NCBI GenBank assembly: GCA_013396915.1
Contig: VWZL01002834.1
Span: 704,508 to 768,507 of the forward strand
DNA from: Stercorarius parasiticus
Taxonomy: Eukaryota > Chordata > Aves > Charadriiformes > Stercorariidae
Direction: 5' to 3'
DNA length: 64,000 nt
The notes beneath the pieces were generated by a model. The model had not been told where the DNA came from. It was given only the letters and a program-made list of their open reading frames with translations, and ran no database searches. Positions 27,096 through 38,440 of the stretch are shown one piece after another (position 1 is the first letter of the stretch; each line of letters begins with the position of its first letter). The position numbers and the translations under genes were made by a program.

Positions 27096-28994
27096 TTAGC
27101 ATAACATTAGCACAAAAACATCTATTCTTGGTCTGATAATAGCAGGCAGATGAACAAACAATATTCTGTATTACATGGAAATTTCTGTAACCTAGTTGCA
27201 AATGGTATTTCATTTAGATTTTATGTGCTTAAATTGATTAACAAAGAAAAAGTAAACCCTACTCTGTTGGCACCTGCAAGATAGATATTTCTCTGGGTTT
27301 TTGTAAATAAAGGTCTGCATTTTATTGACTATGGAAATGGCAGTATTTCTACTTTTGCACCAGACAACTACTTTTTCTCTCAACAGGTATGTTATAATGG
27401 CTTCGTATTTTGAAAAGGTATGCCTTTTCTAAATACGTATCTACAAATATTTGAAGTACATTAAGAATGAACTCTACACAGAACTGTGAAGGGAAAATGT
27501 ATATGAACAATATTCAAACCAGAGCTAAACTTTTAAAACCCTGTTTTAGCCACCTAAAGAGAAATTGCCCGTGGAGACCTGAATCTTAAAAAAAAAACCC
27601 TATTAAAGTAGTAATCCAAAATTTATTTTAAGACCATCTGTCATCTGATTCAATTTGATGGAATTCAGCAGGACTATTCATACCACTAAGATTTTTCTGT
27701 GTCTAATTTAGATGGATGGATGATAACAGACTTCATTCATAATTTAAGGATCAAGTTTGCTCTGGTGAAATTAAGTGTAGTTGCTGTTCCTTTCCTCTCC
27801 CAGTAATATACCTCTGGAATAGAAGTTAAGGTACTCGTGTTTGGATTTGGTAGCCTAGCTATAAACATGCAGGCTTGTATCTTTTATGTGGATTAGCATT
27901 CAAAAGTAGTTCTGTTTGGATTATAGAAGCTATCTGGAGATATCATTTAATGGTATTCCATTATTTTTGTTAATTAGCCATGGCTCCTGGTTTTACATAT
28001 GTAAGACATATAAAAATGCATTTACTTAGAATGTATTAATCTATGGTGTCTCTATTTGTGGCATAAAGAGGGCAAATTATCTCTTTAGTGAAAAATAGCT
28101 CAGAATAGACAGTATTAGTTTTTGTAAGATGGCATTTTAATAGGATAGCCAAAAATGTGACTGATCTCATATGTGTGTTTTATAAACAAGTAATTTGTAT
28201 AATGTTATTTTTCTTCTCTTTTTACTCTAGTATGGAGGCATTTACGCACAGATTGTTAGAATAGCAGACGTTACTTGAAGTTAATATGCCTTTATCTGAA
28301 TATTGGCTACACTTGTAAACTTGCATGCTATTTGTGTCTAGTATTACTTCTATTTGCCAACTGTAAAGTAGATGGATTTTGATTTTTGTCATTTACATGC
28401 TTTTGCGTTGTACGTCAGTAAGATTCTAATCAAATTTAATTCTACATCCCATACTGAATGGTAGTTTTTAATGTAATAAGTCTTGATTTTGATATTCATC
28501 TCACTGATTTGCAAAGGGAAAGAACTGAATTCTCCCTACAGAATGATAGCTTTGTAATAAACTTTTCTAGATTTAATCCAGTGTGTATGAATGACCAGCT
28601 CTGTCTTTACACTCTGTTATGCCTTAGTGCTTTGTAGTATGTCTAGCCTAATACAAGCACATCCTGTTGGAAACTACCACTAATGAGAACTAAATAAGAA
28701 AACAAATAAATGAAGGATAACCTTATCAGGTTGACCTGAACTCGCCAAAGAGAAAAATTCAGAACCACATCTGGAAAGCCCTTCTTATGTGTTTCCTGGG
28801 AGATGGTACAGTAGATACTTGAAATATTGCACATTGCTGCTTTTTATCAGTCTCCTAAATGTCATGTCAAGTAGATGTGGTAAATGGGGGCTAACTACTG
28901 CTGTGTTAGGTGCTTAAAAGTAGCACCAACCCAGAAAATACTTTTTTTTTATTTTCTAGAAGAGCTTTACCACAATAGCTAATCAGTACTGTCT

Positions 28995-29850
28995 GACAGG
29001 GTAAAGAAGAGCACATCGACAGAATTTATTTGGACTCTCAGAAAGCCGTTGCTAGGGTTCCTCCTAAGAGGCTATATAGGAAACTAAATAGTCCTGAGGT
29101 GAGAGGGGAGCTACTCTTTTGGGGCAGGGACTGGCTGGAGACAGAAAACAAAGAGAAGGAATGAAGTGTCAGTTTTCCACATGGCAAAAGGTTAACAGCA
29201 GGCAGCCCTCAGGATTCAGGTTAGATTCATGTGGTACAATTTGAAGTCACTGTGAAGGGGAAAATGGCAAAATGTGCAGCTAATGTCCGTTTGTTTAGGT
29301 CTGTCAAACCTAGGAAATGCAATCAGGACCTTCCAGAATGCAGCAAAGCTCGATGAATAAGCAGTACCATACCAAACAAAATTAATTGACAAATGTAAAG
29401 TAATGCCTCTTGGCAATAGTAGGAATAATTTGAACTATGAACATCTGCTGTTAGTATTTAAGCAAAGCGTTAGCAGTGAAAAAAAGAGTATGTGATGTCC
29501 TTCTGGACAATGTGTTCAAAAGGCTTGTTCACAGCACAGTGATGATATAAATGGGTTTATATGTGATGGATTAGAAAATACACTGAAAATTAATAAATGC
29601 CCCTGTGTAAATATCTCACCTTTTGTCTTGAGTCTATGTTCAATTCTAATTATGTCATATCAAGGAAGTTCAGTTGAGACAGAAATGGTTTGCAGCTTGC
29701 TGAGGAAAATGTTTAGAAACATTTGATTCAAGGGATAGGGAATTGATTTTAAAATGACCTATTAAAATCTTTTTATTCACAGTCCATAATTCATCTGTAG
29801 AACTTGCTGCCAGAACTCAGTGATGTGGTTTCAGTAGAATTTCTGTATGA
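28995..29850 (+). mobile_element. Old CR1/L3-like LINE remnant with decayed reverse-transcriptase end
   Basis: From 29021 the frame reads IYLDSQKAVARVPPKRL and goes on through RKLNSPEVRGELL and WLETENKEKE before a stop. This matches the LINE reverse-transcriptase block usually written YLDFSKAFDxVPHxRLLxKL...GI(R/S)G...W...WL. Later stretches fit the C-terminal half of CR1 ORF2 as known from turtle and crocodilian copies: a gene-like run near AAATGTAAAGTAATGC (29392-29407) and the late segment AGAACTTGCTGCCAGAACTC (29800-29819). Frameshifts, stops and gaps are plentiful, so it is a fossil. It is about six times longer than the younger CR1 scraps here. Confidence 0.82.
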
Positions 29851-32800
29851 AAAGGTTTCATTTCTAAGTGCATAATGAGAACAATTACAAGTATGATACG
29901 TGATCCACATGCCTGAAGGGATATGTTAAGGGCTAAGACAGTAGTATCTTCTTGTCTAACTACTGTAGCCTGTCTTTTATTATTTTTTTGAAAAGATGTA
30001 CTTCTACCTGTTGTTGGACACCAGTTACTCACAGTGATAGGCAGGTATAGTATGACATTTCCTAGTGTGACTGTGATATAGTTAAATGCCCTGTGTATAT
30101 ATTCCTTCAATTTGTGAGTTATTGCAATTGTCTGTGCTTCTGCAAATGCATCCCTGAATTTCAGGTAGATTATCGTATCATGTATCATCCTGATCTGAGA
30201 TTTTTAAACAAAGTCACAATGGGAATAAAGAAAACAATTTTCATGTTGATATTTGTTTCAGTTTGAGTTTCTCTAGAGCCATCACCTCATTAGTGTTGCA
30301 ACTCCTTTGTAATGCTAATGTGGTCAACGGAACTTGAAACAGAATTTTCAATTTGTTAAGCACCACTTATGCCCCCTCCTCTCCTGCCGTCATATTTTGC
30401 AGGGAGAGATGGAGAAAAGCAGCATTTGGCAGTATGTAGCCAAAGTTAGGACTGTAGGAGAACTCTCCTGAGCTACTTCTACTGTAGAGGATGTGGTTTC
30501 TTCACGCAGCGGGTAGGGTAGCATGTTCCTTGGTGTAGTCCAGTTCCTTCTTGATAATCCTCTTGTTCTTTCTGCATGGGCAAGCCTGCCTCTGTGTGCT
30601 CAGCATGTGTCACTTTATTGTAGTACTTCTTATATTAAAAAAAAAAAAAAAATAGACTATTTCTTTCAAGTTGTCTGGATTTTGGATGGCACATCTTTAA
30701 TTTCTGTATGTAGTATTAGTGGTGAAGCATAATACTGACATGTGGTCACTGCCAGGGTAGATCACTGCTTGGCTTTACTTAAACTGGGTTTCATTAGTTT
30801 ATCATAGACTGGTGTGTTTCAATGCTACTTGATGGTACTAATAGAAATACTAAGATCAAGATGGGTTGCTTTTGAATAGTAAACTTGGACCTTTCATGCT
30901 CTTGCTAAGTCATGTTGGGTAGGACAAATAGTAGAAATCAATATATAGGGATTAGCAATGAAACCGAATTTTGTCTGGCACTATAAATACAAAGTTATTA
31001 TTTGAGCTGTTGTTAATAAAGAAAAAGTTTATGAATGCTAGATTATTAGGTGCTAAATACAAAATCTGATTTTAGTTATTTTCTCAATTTATAGAAAGTA
31101 TTCATCTGAATAGACTTTCATAGTAATAATTTTACAATAACCTGAATCTCTAAGCAATCACATGTTCACATCCAATGATGAGCCACTTTAGAAAGAATAG
31201 CTATAATTCAAAAAGTGGAATGAGTCTTCTAAAACTAAAAAATTCAAACTCTGGATTTATTATGGTGGTCATAATTGCTGGAATGGATATTGTGAGAGTT
31301 TCAGTTTATTTTATTGGAAGATATACAATACTTTCCAATGCCACGTTGTTCTGCTGTCAAGCCTTATGTTTCCCTAAAGCTCCGTAGGCCACCATCATCT
31401 GTTTAATATTTGTCAATGGAGGAGGAAAGCCTGCCAAACCACAACAGGCCTACATGAGTCCTGTGGTGATTATAAGCTCTGAGTAATTTTATTTTATTTT
31501 ATGGTTTGACAGGCTATAGATCTTCAAGCAACACTTCTGAAAGTGTGCTATTATGGGATTACAGTTATATTTTTATTTTAAAAGTTCTGTACCTTTCTAA
31601 ATTCAGATGGTAGCATCTGGGGGCGCTCCCTTCCTGCTGCATAATCCTTCGCTCTCACTTACCTGACTCATGTCTCCTACCCAATTTCCACTTTCTTTGT
31701 GAGTAAGAAAAAAACAATAAAATAATATTAATGAATAAACTTTAAAAAAATTGAGTAAGGATGTAGAAGGAATAATACATAATTTTCACCGCATAGAATG
31801 AGATTGTGTTAAACTGACAAGCAAAAATGTGATCAGCACTGCTGCTGAAGTCAGGGCTTCTGCTAAGCTACTTGGCTGCTCCTACAGCTAGGATGAAGAT
31901 GTAATTTTCACCATGTATGTTGCGGTGAAGGCAGTTCCCATTAGGGTTTCCTGAATCGCAGCTACAAGCTACAAAGTTTAGGAGAGCCAGACTCCCTTGC
32001 ATGTTTGAAGCTGTTTGGCACACCTGAGAGTTACAGCGTTCCTGCCTTTGGGGAAAACCTGTGAAGTTGCTCTGGTGGTTGTGAGGCACCCGTCACCATG
32101 TGTGCATTCTTTCCACCCATCTCATAAAGAGGTCACTGTTTGCAAAAGTTCTTAAAATGAAACGAGGAGTAGCCCTTTTCCCAAGTGCTGGTAATGTACA
32201 ACATTTATTTGAATGCCAGTTTTAAGCTATAAATGGAAGTGTAAATTCACTCTGGCTCGATTAAAAAAAGTTGCCCTGAGTTGTGTGGAATTGGCGGTCA
32301 CACAGATCCGATGGTCAGAGCTGAGCAGGTGGGAGGCTGAGTATCTGCTCCCAGTGGCGCCGTGGTCTGTGAGGGAACCAGATCAGTGTCTTTTCTGTAT
32401 AAATGACATTAATAATGTCTTGTTAAGTGTTTCAAGGCTCTCTAATGAAAGGTGCTTCAATATTTTTGTTGTTAAGATTACTTTAAGGAGTGACATTTAT
32501 TTCTAATTATAACTAATTAAGTCTATTATGAAGCAGTTGGGGAGGAATGTTATGATCTTTAATTTATTAATTAATAGATACCTGACTTGCTGAGCTGCTT
32601 ATTTTCATTTGGAAATTCCTGGAAAATTAAGTGTGGTTTTTTTATATTTGATACTAAATCTCCTAGTAAGAATAATTACTTGCCAGATTGATGAGTTTTA
32701 TTTCTGCATACACCAAGCAAAGGAACAAAACAAAAGAGATGTAGTTCTGTTACTTTGTTCTTGTTGAGGGTATAATTTAGAGGAAATCTTTGCCTTTATG

Positions 32801-32986
32801 TCCTTATGTACTGCCTTCCCAAAACATAAACAAATGTGAAAGTGAGCAGACAAACATCACAGCAGATATTTGGCTCACTGGGGGACTGACTTGGCTTGGA
32901 AAAGTGAAAATAATTTGGTGTTTTGTGGTCTCCTTTGGTTTGGGAGGAATTGGGGGCTGGTGGGCAGTAGCCTGAGTCCTCTGCAG

Positions 32987-33004
32987 CAGACGCTGCAGCG
33001 TCTG
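32987..33004. repeat. 18-base perfect palindrome CAGACGCTGCAGCGTCTG
   Basis: Self-complementary over all 18 bases with no spacer. It contains two CpGs in a CpG-poor setting and a central PstI-type CTGCAG, and lies within a locally G+C-rich patch (about 32930-33045). Confidence 0.9.
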
Positions 33005-34762
33005 AGAAAATTGACCGAGTCTGCTGCCAGACCTTCCCACCTGGAGTATTAAACACAGGAAAGACAGGGATATAAAAGATTTACAGAATCCATTACTGAA
33101 AGCCATCAACCTCTAAAACTCAGAAACAAAAAAACAACCCTGTTTACAGTGTGTGGTGGCTCTAGATTGTTCTCCCTGAGGAGGATCTGGGACATGACAT
33201 AAAAAGTATCATCAGCTGTTTTTCATCTACACGTCAAAATGGCCTGAACCCCCTGAACCTGATTTTTAGGAGACACAAAGAATCAATGGTTCTATTTTCC
33301 TTTCTACTAAACAGATTGGCCTGCTTGCCCTCTTCTGCAGCTTTTGTGTATAATATAAGCTAATGAATATTATTTAATCAAGCAAGCTATTGAAAAATAG
33401 AATGCAAAAAGGGCTGTTTATGGTAAAATAATCCTTTCTGTGCAGTGTGCTGGCTTCCCTCGCGCTTTGTACAGTAATCATGAATTTTCTAAATCTTAGA
33501 CCAAATGATTCTGTACATTTAACAAGGGATTATAATTTCAACAGGAATAACATTGCATGTCACATTAGCATAACGCACGTCTGTGAAGATCTACGGAAAG
33601 TGTAGGCCATTTGTGGTTTCTGGGTCTATCCTTCAAGAACATAATGTTTCAGCTTCTCCAGCCTGGTCCTCATGCCGTACAGAAGTGTGTGGATGCTATG
33701 GAAAGGGCACGTTTCAACTGCTGTAAGTTGTGTTGAGAAGGGAAGGTGGCATGTTAGGCTGCTTTTCCCTGTCTCCTTCCCTCTCTTAATGTCTGTGCTG
33801 AAAAGCTGATACTGAGAAGAGTGGATTTGTTGCAGCCATCACAAGTCATGCTTATTTAGTGAGGAAATTGTTAAATGCTAAGGCCTCTTGTCAGCACGAT
33901 ACCACTGTCCTACTTTTGTACTGCCGATTTACAAACTGCAGCATATGACGGTTTTCTGTAAAATTCAGCTAACCTTTTGGAATGCTCTCATGTATGAATT
34001 AGTTATGAAGGTTAAACTTTCTGAAACACCTTTGTGGGTTTATGGTAACCACACCCACAGAGTCCTCATGCCAGTGCATTAATAAGCTCTGTCTTCCTTT
34101 GAGTTTTGTGGGATGCTTATTCTCTGCAAAACCCTTAACTTGTCTTGAGTTCCAGTGGACCAATCTGGGTCGATCAAAAGGAGAGAATGAGGGTACAAGA
34201 GTGATTTCCTGCTTTTTAATAGCAGTTGAGTTTTCTGCTGGATTCATATGGATGGCAGAAATGAAGAATGAGTATGCTGTGCTGGCCATCCCTCCAGCCC
34301 TGAGTCATCCAGTCCACTGACAAGAAATTCAGGGTTTGAAAGATCATCATGTGTTGCCTACTCAACGTGACTTCTCGGGGAGGTCTGGGGACTTACTGAC
34401 CTGGCCACTATTGAACCAGGAGGCACTTCTTTGTTACAAAAGCAGATAGCATCTGCTGTGCAAAGCTACTGGAAATCTTGTAGGATTCTTAGTGAAGATT
34501 TGAAAATCTATCTCTGTCATCTGTTTGAAATCAAAACTCTGTCATACTTACTCCAAGTAGGGAAAAATGCATTAAATGCCTTGAAATAAATTTTGCATTA
34601 GGGTTGGGGGAGATGACCAGGGGTCTCAGGAATAGAGCTTTTTTAACTTGTGCTACTCATTTGCTGCTTTGCTGTGTTTTACTTCAGTCTCAACTCTGCA
34701 GCCTGAAGTCTGCAAACCTGAAATTAAACTCCTAAAATTATAAAAGCTTAAAATAAAGTGAA

Positions 34763-34815
34763 GGTTAATGGTCACTGGCTACTTTCAGGTTCATGGTCAC
34801 AGGTTAATGGTCACA
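34763..34815 (+). repeat. Three copies of a 14-base unit GGTTAATGGTCACA
   Basis: GGTTAATGGTCACT (34763-34776), GGTTCATGGTCACA (34788-34801) and GGTTAATGGTCACA (34802-34815). The first two are separated by 11 bases; the last two abut. With the preceding A, each reads AGGTTA/C-A-TGGTCA, like a direct repeat of nuclear-receptor half sites spaced by one base. Confidence 0.8.
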
Positions 34816-35484
34816 GGCTCTGCAAGCTTTGATTTCTGAAATGTTAATAGAATAGGGAAGCATAAGGCTATTGCTGTTACATATTGTTCTTCTTAGGGGC
34901 AGTATTACTACTGTCAAGCAAAACAGCACTTCCTAAAAAATAACACACCTGAGCTGACAGTTAGCCTGAGAAAGCTAATGCTGCTGTTGAAGACCCTGGG
35001 AAGTGCACTGTTTTGCCCATTAAACAAACTCTTAAACAGAATGAAACCAGCCGAAGAGGGATGTTCAGTGATTTTTCACTGATCTGTGTTGCTTCAGTGG
35101 CATAAAGAGAACGTAAAGGTCTTTGCAAAGGTAATTTGACTGCCCTCAGCACCCATTCACTATGGTTTTGCCAATAAGGGGCCCTTTTGCAGGCTGCACC
35201 TTGGAGCTCTACTTGAATTCACCCATTAGAAAGGAAAATACGGCTTAGAGAACAGCTGCTTTTCACTCATTTTTGGTAGGCTCATTGGATAGCTGTATGT
35301 AAAGCAGATGAGACCTAATATATAATCTTTCTCTGAAGGATACAGAAGTTTGTCAACTTACTGAAAATTTCCAGTACTCCTTGGAAAAGATACATAGGCC
35401 AACCCAGTTAAGGTATTAGACTATAAGTCTTGAGGTAGAGGTTTGAATTAGAGGGTTATTTGGGAGTACTGTTGCACCCAATGG

Positions 35485-35582
35485 TCCAACACGTGAAGGA
35501 AGTGAGTCAGATACAGACAGAACTGAAATCGAACTGGATGTTTCATTTTCAGGTGACCACATGCTTTACCATTATTGACTAA
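35485..35582 (-). mobile_element. Probable tRNA-derived SINE remnant
   Basis: The plus strand reads GAAGTGAGTCAGATACAGAC, AGAACTGAAATCGAACTGGA, then TTCATTTTCAGGTGACCACATGC in separate blocks. This is close to the reverse complement of a tRNA-SINE head (AAGTGAGTGGCAGAGC, GGGATTCGAACCCAGG, CTGACTCCCAGTCC, GTGCTCTAACCACTA). Just upstream, 35405-35455 looks like a tRNA-type head in the plus orientation (GTTAAGGTATTAGACT ... GGTTTGAATTA), so two remnants may lie head to head. Confidence 0.45.
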
Positions 35583-38328
35583 ATGAGCAGTGTAATTTAT
35601 TACAGTGATTTTTACAATGTATAAACAGAAATAGGCAGGGGCTGTGTTTTCAAGCGTCTGCTAGTTTTGAGTGGTTGACTTTGAGGCATTCTTTTATTCT
35701 AGGCTGGTTTCCAAACAGTTTAATGCCTATACATCTTCAAAGTTAATATTCCTTTGTAGATCCCCTTTTCCTTTCTCTTGCTTACATTAGCACGCAGCAC
35801 CACTGCAGTGTGTTAGAAATGCTACATAGCAGGTGGATTTCCACATTCAATCCTGCTCCATCCTCTGCCTGGCACAGGTTTCCTGTCAGCATTTGCAGTT
35901 CTCCCAGTTACCCTCCCCCTTCAAAGCTGTTAATATGTTCTTCTGAATTCATTCAGCAAAATTGGACTTACAGATTTGTGCTTGAAATAACATGCGATAG
36001 TGTTGTTTGTTTTTTCTTTGTGTTGGGGAGGCAGAGAAGTGGAAGTATTAAATTGTATAAAACAAACATTAAATTGAATGAAGGCACAGGTAAAGGGCAC
36101 AGGCTACAGATAGTCAGAAGGGATCTGTATGAAAATGAGTGTTTTATTTGCAACCTTTTAAAAAGGGAAGGACTTCTTGTTCCAGAGTGTAGATTGGAAA
36201 TCTTTGATTAAATCCTGAAACAGCCCTATTAAATAGATGCAAAGTGTTGTGTGCTACTGAGAAAAAAGGGATCATGGGTTATTCAGCTGCAGTTCTAAGA
36301 GCGCCTGTTATAACCATGCATTTTAATTAACCAGATCAGCTGATGAAATGTTGTCTATATACTGCAGCACAGCTATCCTCCTCGAAAAATATCCTATCGA
36401 TAAACAGAGGGCTTCTATTTGCAAATGTCTTTTAAAGTATATTAAAAAAATGCATTTGGGAGAGATTAATAATTAAGCTAGTGTAGAATTAACCTTAGGC
36501 AAATCTGCTTGCTTTTTGCAGTGCAGGGACATGTCCTGTCTGTCATATCCGTATAGTGCCCCAATAAAGCATTGATACAAAAAAAAAAAAATCTATTCTT
36601 TGTAACTAATCAGCATGCTGTTATGGCAAGGCCTATAGTTTGAGATAACTTTTGTTTTCTCATGCATAACAATTTTTGAAGATTATGTTAATTTTCACTT
36701 AAAATTGATAGGCTAAGGGTCCTGCAGAAGGTACGAGTATTTAAAACTGCTTTATTTTTTTTCTTCGTATTTGAGCATGAATCACTTCACTGTACCTCAT
36801 TTTACTTGTTACTTGATCAATGTCTTCTCTACTGGGGGAAGTAATTTAAAACTGTTGTGAAAATGTCTCTAACGTTTCTTTGTTGCTGAAAGCGTGCTTG
36901 CTGTTGGAGCTGAGGTTGTTTGTAAACAAGCCTTTGCAGGGGCAGAACTCGGTAGACTTGGTAGAAATTCAAGGACATCTGGTACACTTACATGTAGCCC
37001 TTGGATTCTCTTTTTATTTCTGGGAAATAGATAATAAAAAGAGAAGAAGAGCCTAGACTGGAGGAAGGAAAGGGAGTGGAGTGGGAGAGAGAAATCTGAA
37101 AAAAAATCAAAATAATGATTCTTTGCCTTTCTATGAGAAGTAAGGCCGATCTAGGGGAGTCTTGCAATTGGGACATCCCCATAATAACCTTTCTTAAGGT
37201 TATAAGCGCATACAGAAAATCCTGCAATCTACAACAAGGATGAAAATTCATGAATCCTGATGTTGCTAAAATGAAATGGAATTGGCAAGTTTTGGAGAAT
37301 GGGGATATGTTCCTGACTCTCATGTCTCCCCCCGTGCTGCTGTAGTAGTTCACCCATAGCTCTGTAAACCTTTCTGTTTATTTCTGTTGCTCTTCTGAAT
37401 TAATTCAAATGGAGGATCTATCCAAAATCATTATAAAAATTTATAAGCCCAGGCATGCTGTGCAGTCTACCATTAGTGTTCATATTGAAAATTAAATGAA
37501 AAATTAAAATGCTGGACAGTTAGCCTAAAATATAATTTTGACAGTTTCTTCTCCCTTACTTAAGGCCTTATCATCCATACAGTTTAAAAGACGGACTCTT
37601 CTCTTTTGTGATTCTGAGGCAGAACTTTGGTACCTGCAGGTGAACTTTGTTACCAGTTTTGGCTAGCCATGCTGCTGGATGGCTGAGGGAAGGTTTGGGA
37701 ATATGTAGTACTTTTTCACGTGAGCTGCTGGGACTGTGTAAAGAAGTTGTCAAATAGCTATAGCAAGCTCTGCGCAGAAGGTATCTTGAAGTTTGAATCA
37801 ATGGCAGATCACAGCTGGTTAGTGTGTCACACTGGCTGTGCTGGGCACCTTCTAGGTTAGGCAAGGAGCCCATCTCTCTTGGAAATGCCTGTCAAGCCCC
37901 AGATATGTAGACATGCACGTTCACAAACAAACAAGATTATTTTGAGATCTTTTTCTGTTGATTTTGGAGTGTCGACATAAATATGGGACTTTCTCTTAAG
38001 TACATGAACTAGGTGGAAATAATGAGTGCTTGTAATAAATTCTCACTAGAGTCTATATGGAGGAGCATTTTCTTTTCATCATCTCATTAATGAGTTTGAG
38101 CCATTAACAGCTTAGAGTGCTGAATAAGGATTTACATTTAATTGAAGTCCTCTGTTCTTAGCTGACAAAATGTATTTTACACAGTTGATGGATGTAATTA
38201 GTGTGATGAGGCTTTAAAAGAAATTGGCTTTAAATTTAGATTTGCCATGTCAGTTTATACACGAAGCCAAAGCATACGTGGCAGTAGTTCTGTGGCTTTG
38301 GAGAAATGCATTTCATTATTATAGGCAG
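35583..38328. other. Non-coding sequence with possible conserved elements
   Basis: Contains the A-run candidate retrocopy end at 36.58 kb. The segment 36285-36490 combines TTTTAATTAACC, CAGCTG, TCGATAAAC-like and ATTTGCAAATG words. The segment 37985-38135 has TTAATGAG, ATTAAC and TTTAATTGA. Both look like tissue-specific enhancer sequence, by composition only. The 133-codon frame at 35810-36211 shows no family resemblance. Confidence 0.45.
36480..36591 (+). repeat. AATAAA plus 13-base A-run: possible 3' end of a retrocopy
   Basis: AATAAA at 36563-36568 is followed after ten bases by an uninterrupted run of 13 A (36579-36591), the arrangement left by reverse transcription of a polyadenylated RNA. 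The upstream ~90 bases are richer in G+C than their surroundings. I could not match them to a gene or find a convincing target-site duplication. A chance coincidence in AT-rich DNA is equally possible. Confidence 0.25.
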
Positions 38329-38440
38329 ACGTGGTGTTTAGGGACATGGTTTAGTGGTGGTTTTGGCAGTGTTAGGTTGATGGTTGGACTCGATGATCTT
38401 AAAGGTCCCTTCCAACCTAAACAATTCTATGGTTCAGTGA
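38329..38440 (+). mobile_element. CR1 LINE, 5'-truncated 3' end (neoavian-type subfamily)
   Basis: Contains TTAGGGACATGGTTTAGTGG, GGCAGTGTTAGGTTGATGG, GGACTCGATGATCTTAAAGG and CCTTCCAACCTAAACAATTC, ending in a degraded ATTCTATG(GTT)CA terminal repeat. The GGCAGTGTTAGGTTGATGG version is one I associate with CR1 subfamilies common in Neoaves; the exact subfamily needs a library search. About 110 bases remain, in the opposite orientation to the copy at 27 kb. Confidence 0.9.

Larger units (their letters stand above)
29851..35484. other. Non-coding sequence with one possible conserved element
   Basis: Mostly unique AT-rich DNA holding the palindrome at 32987 and the repeat at 34763. The segment 33350-33590 is rich in homeodomain-type ATTA/TAAT and POU-like ATGCAAA words and would be a reasonable candidate for a conserved non-coding element. 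Conservation itself cannot be seen here. Confidence 0.5.

Noticed and set aside
29817..30188. 123-codon minus-strand frame
   Set aside because: It begins within the tail of the fossil CR1 in antisense and continues into non-coding sequence; no family resemblance.
32790..33109. Four overlapping frames on both strands
   Set aside because: The same compositional effect in the G+C-rich patch around the palindrome.
35810..36211. 133-codon plus-strand frame
   Set aside because: The second-longest non-LRRTM3 frame, but it has no recognisable family, no biased codon pattern that I can see, and no matching exon borders.
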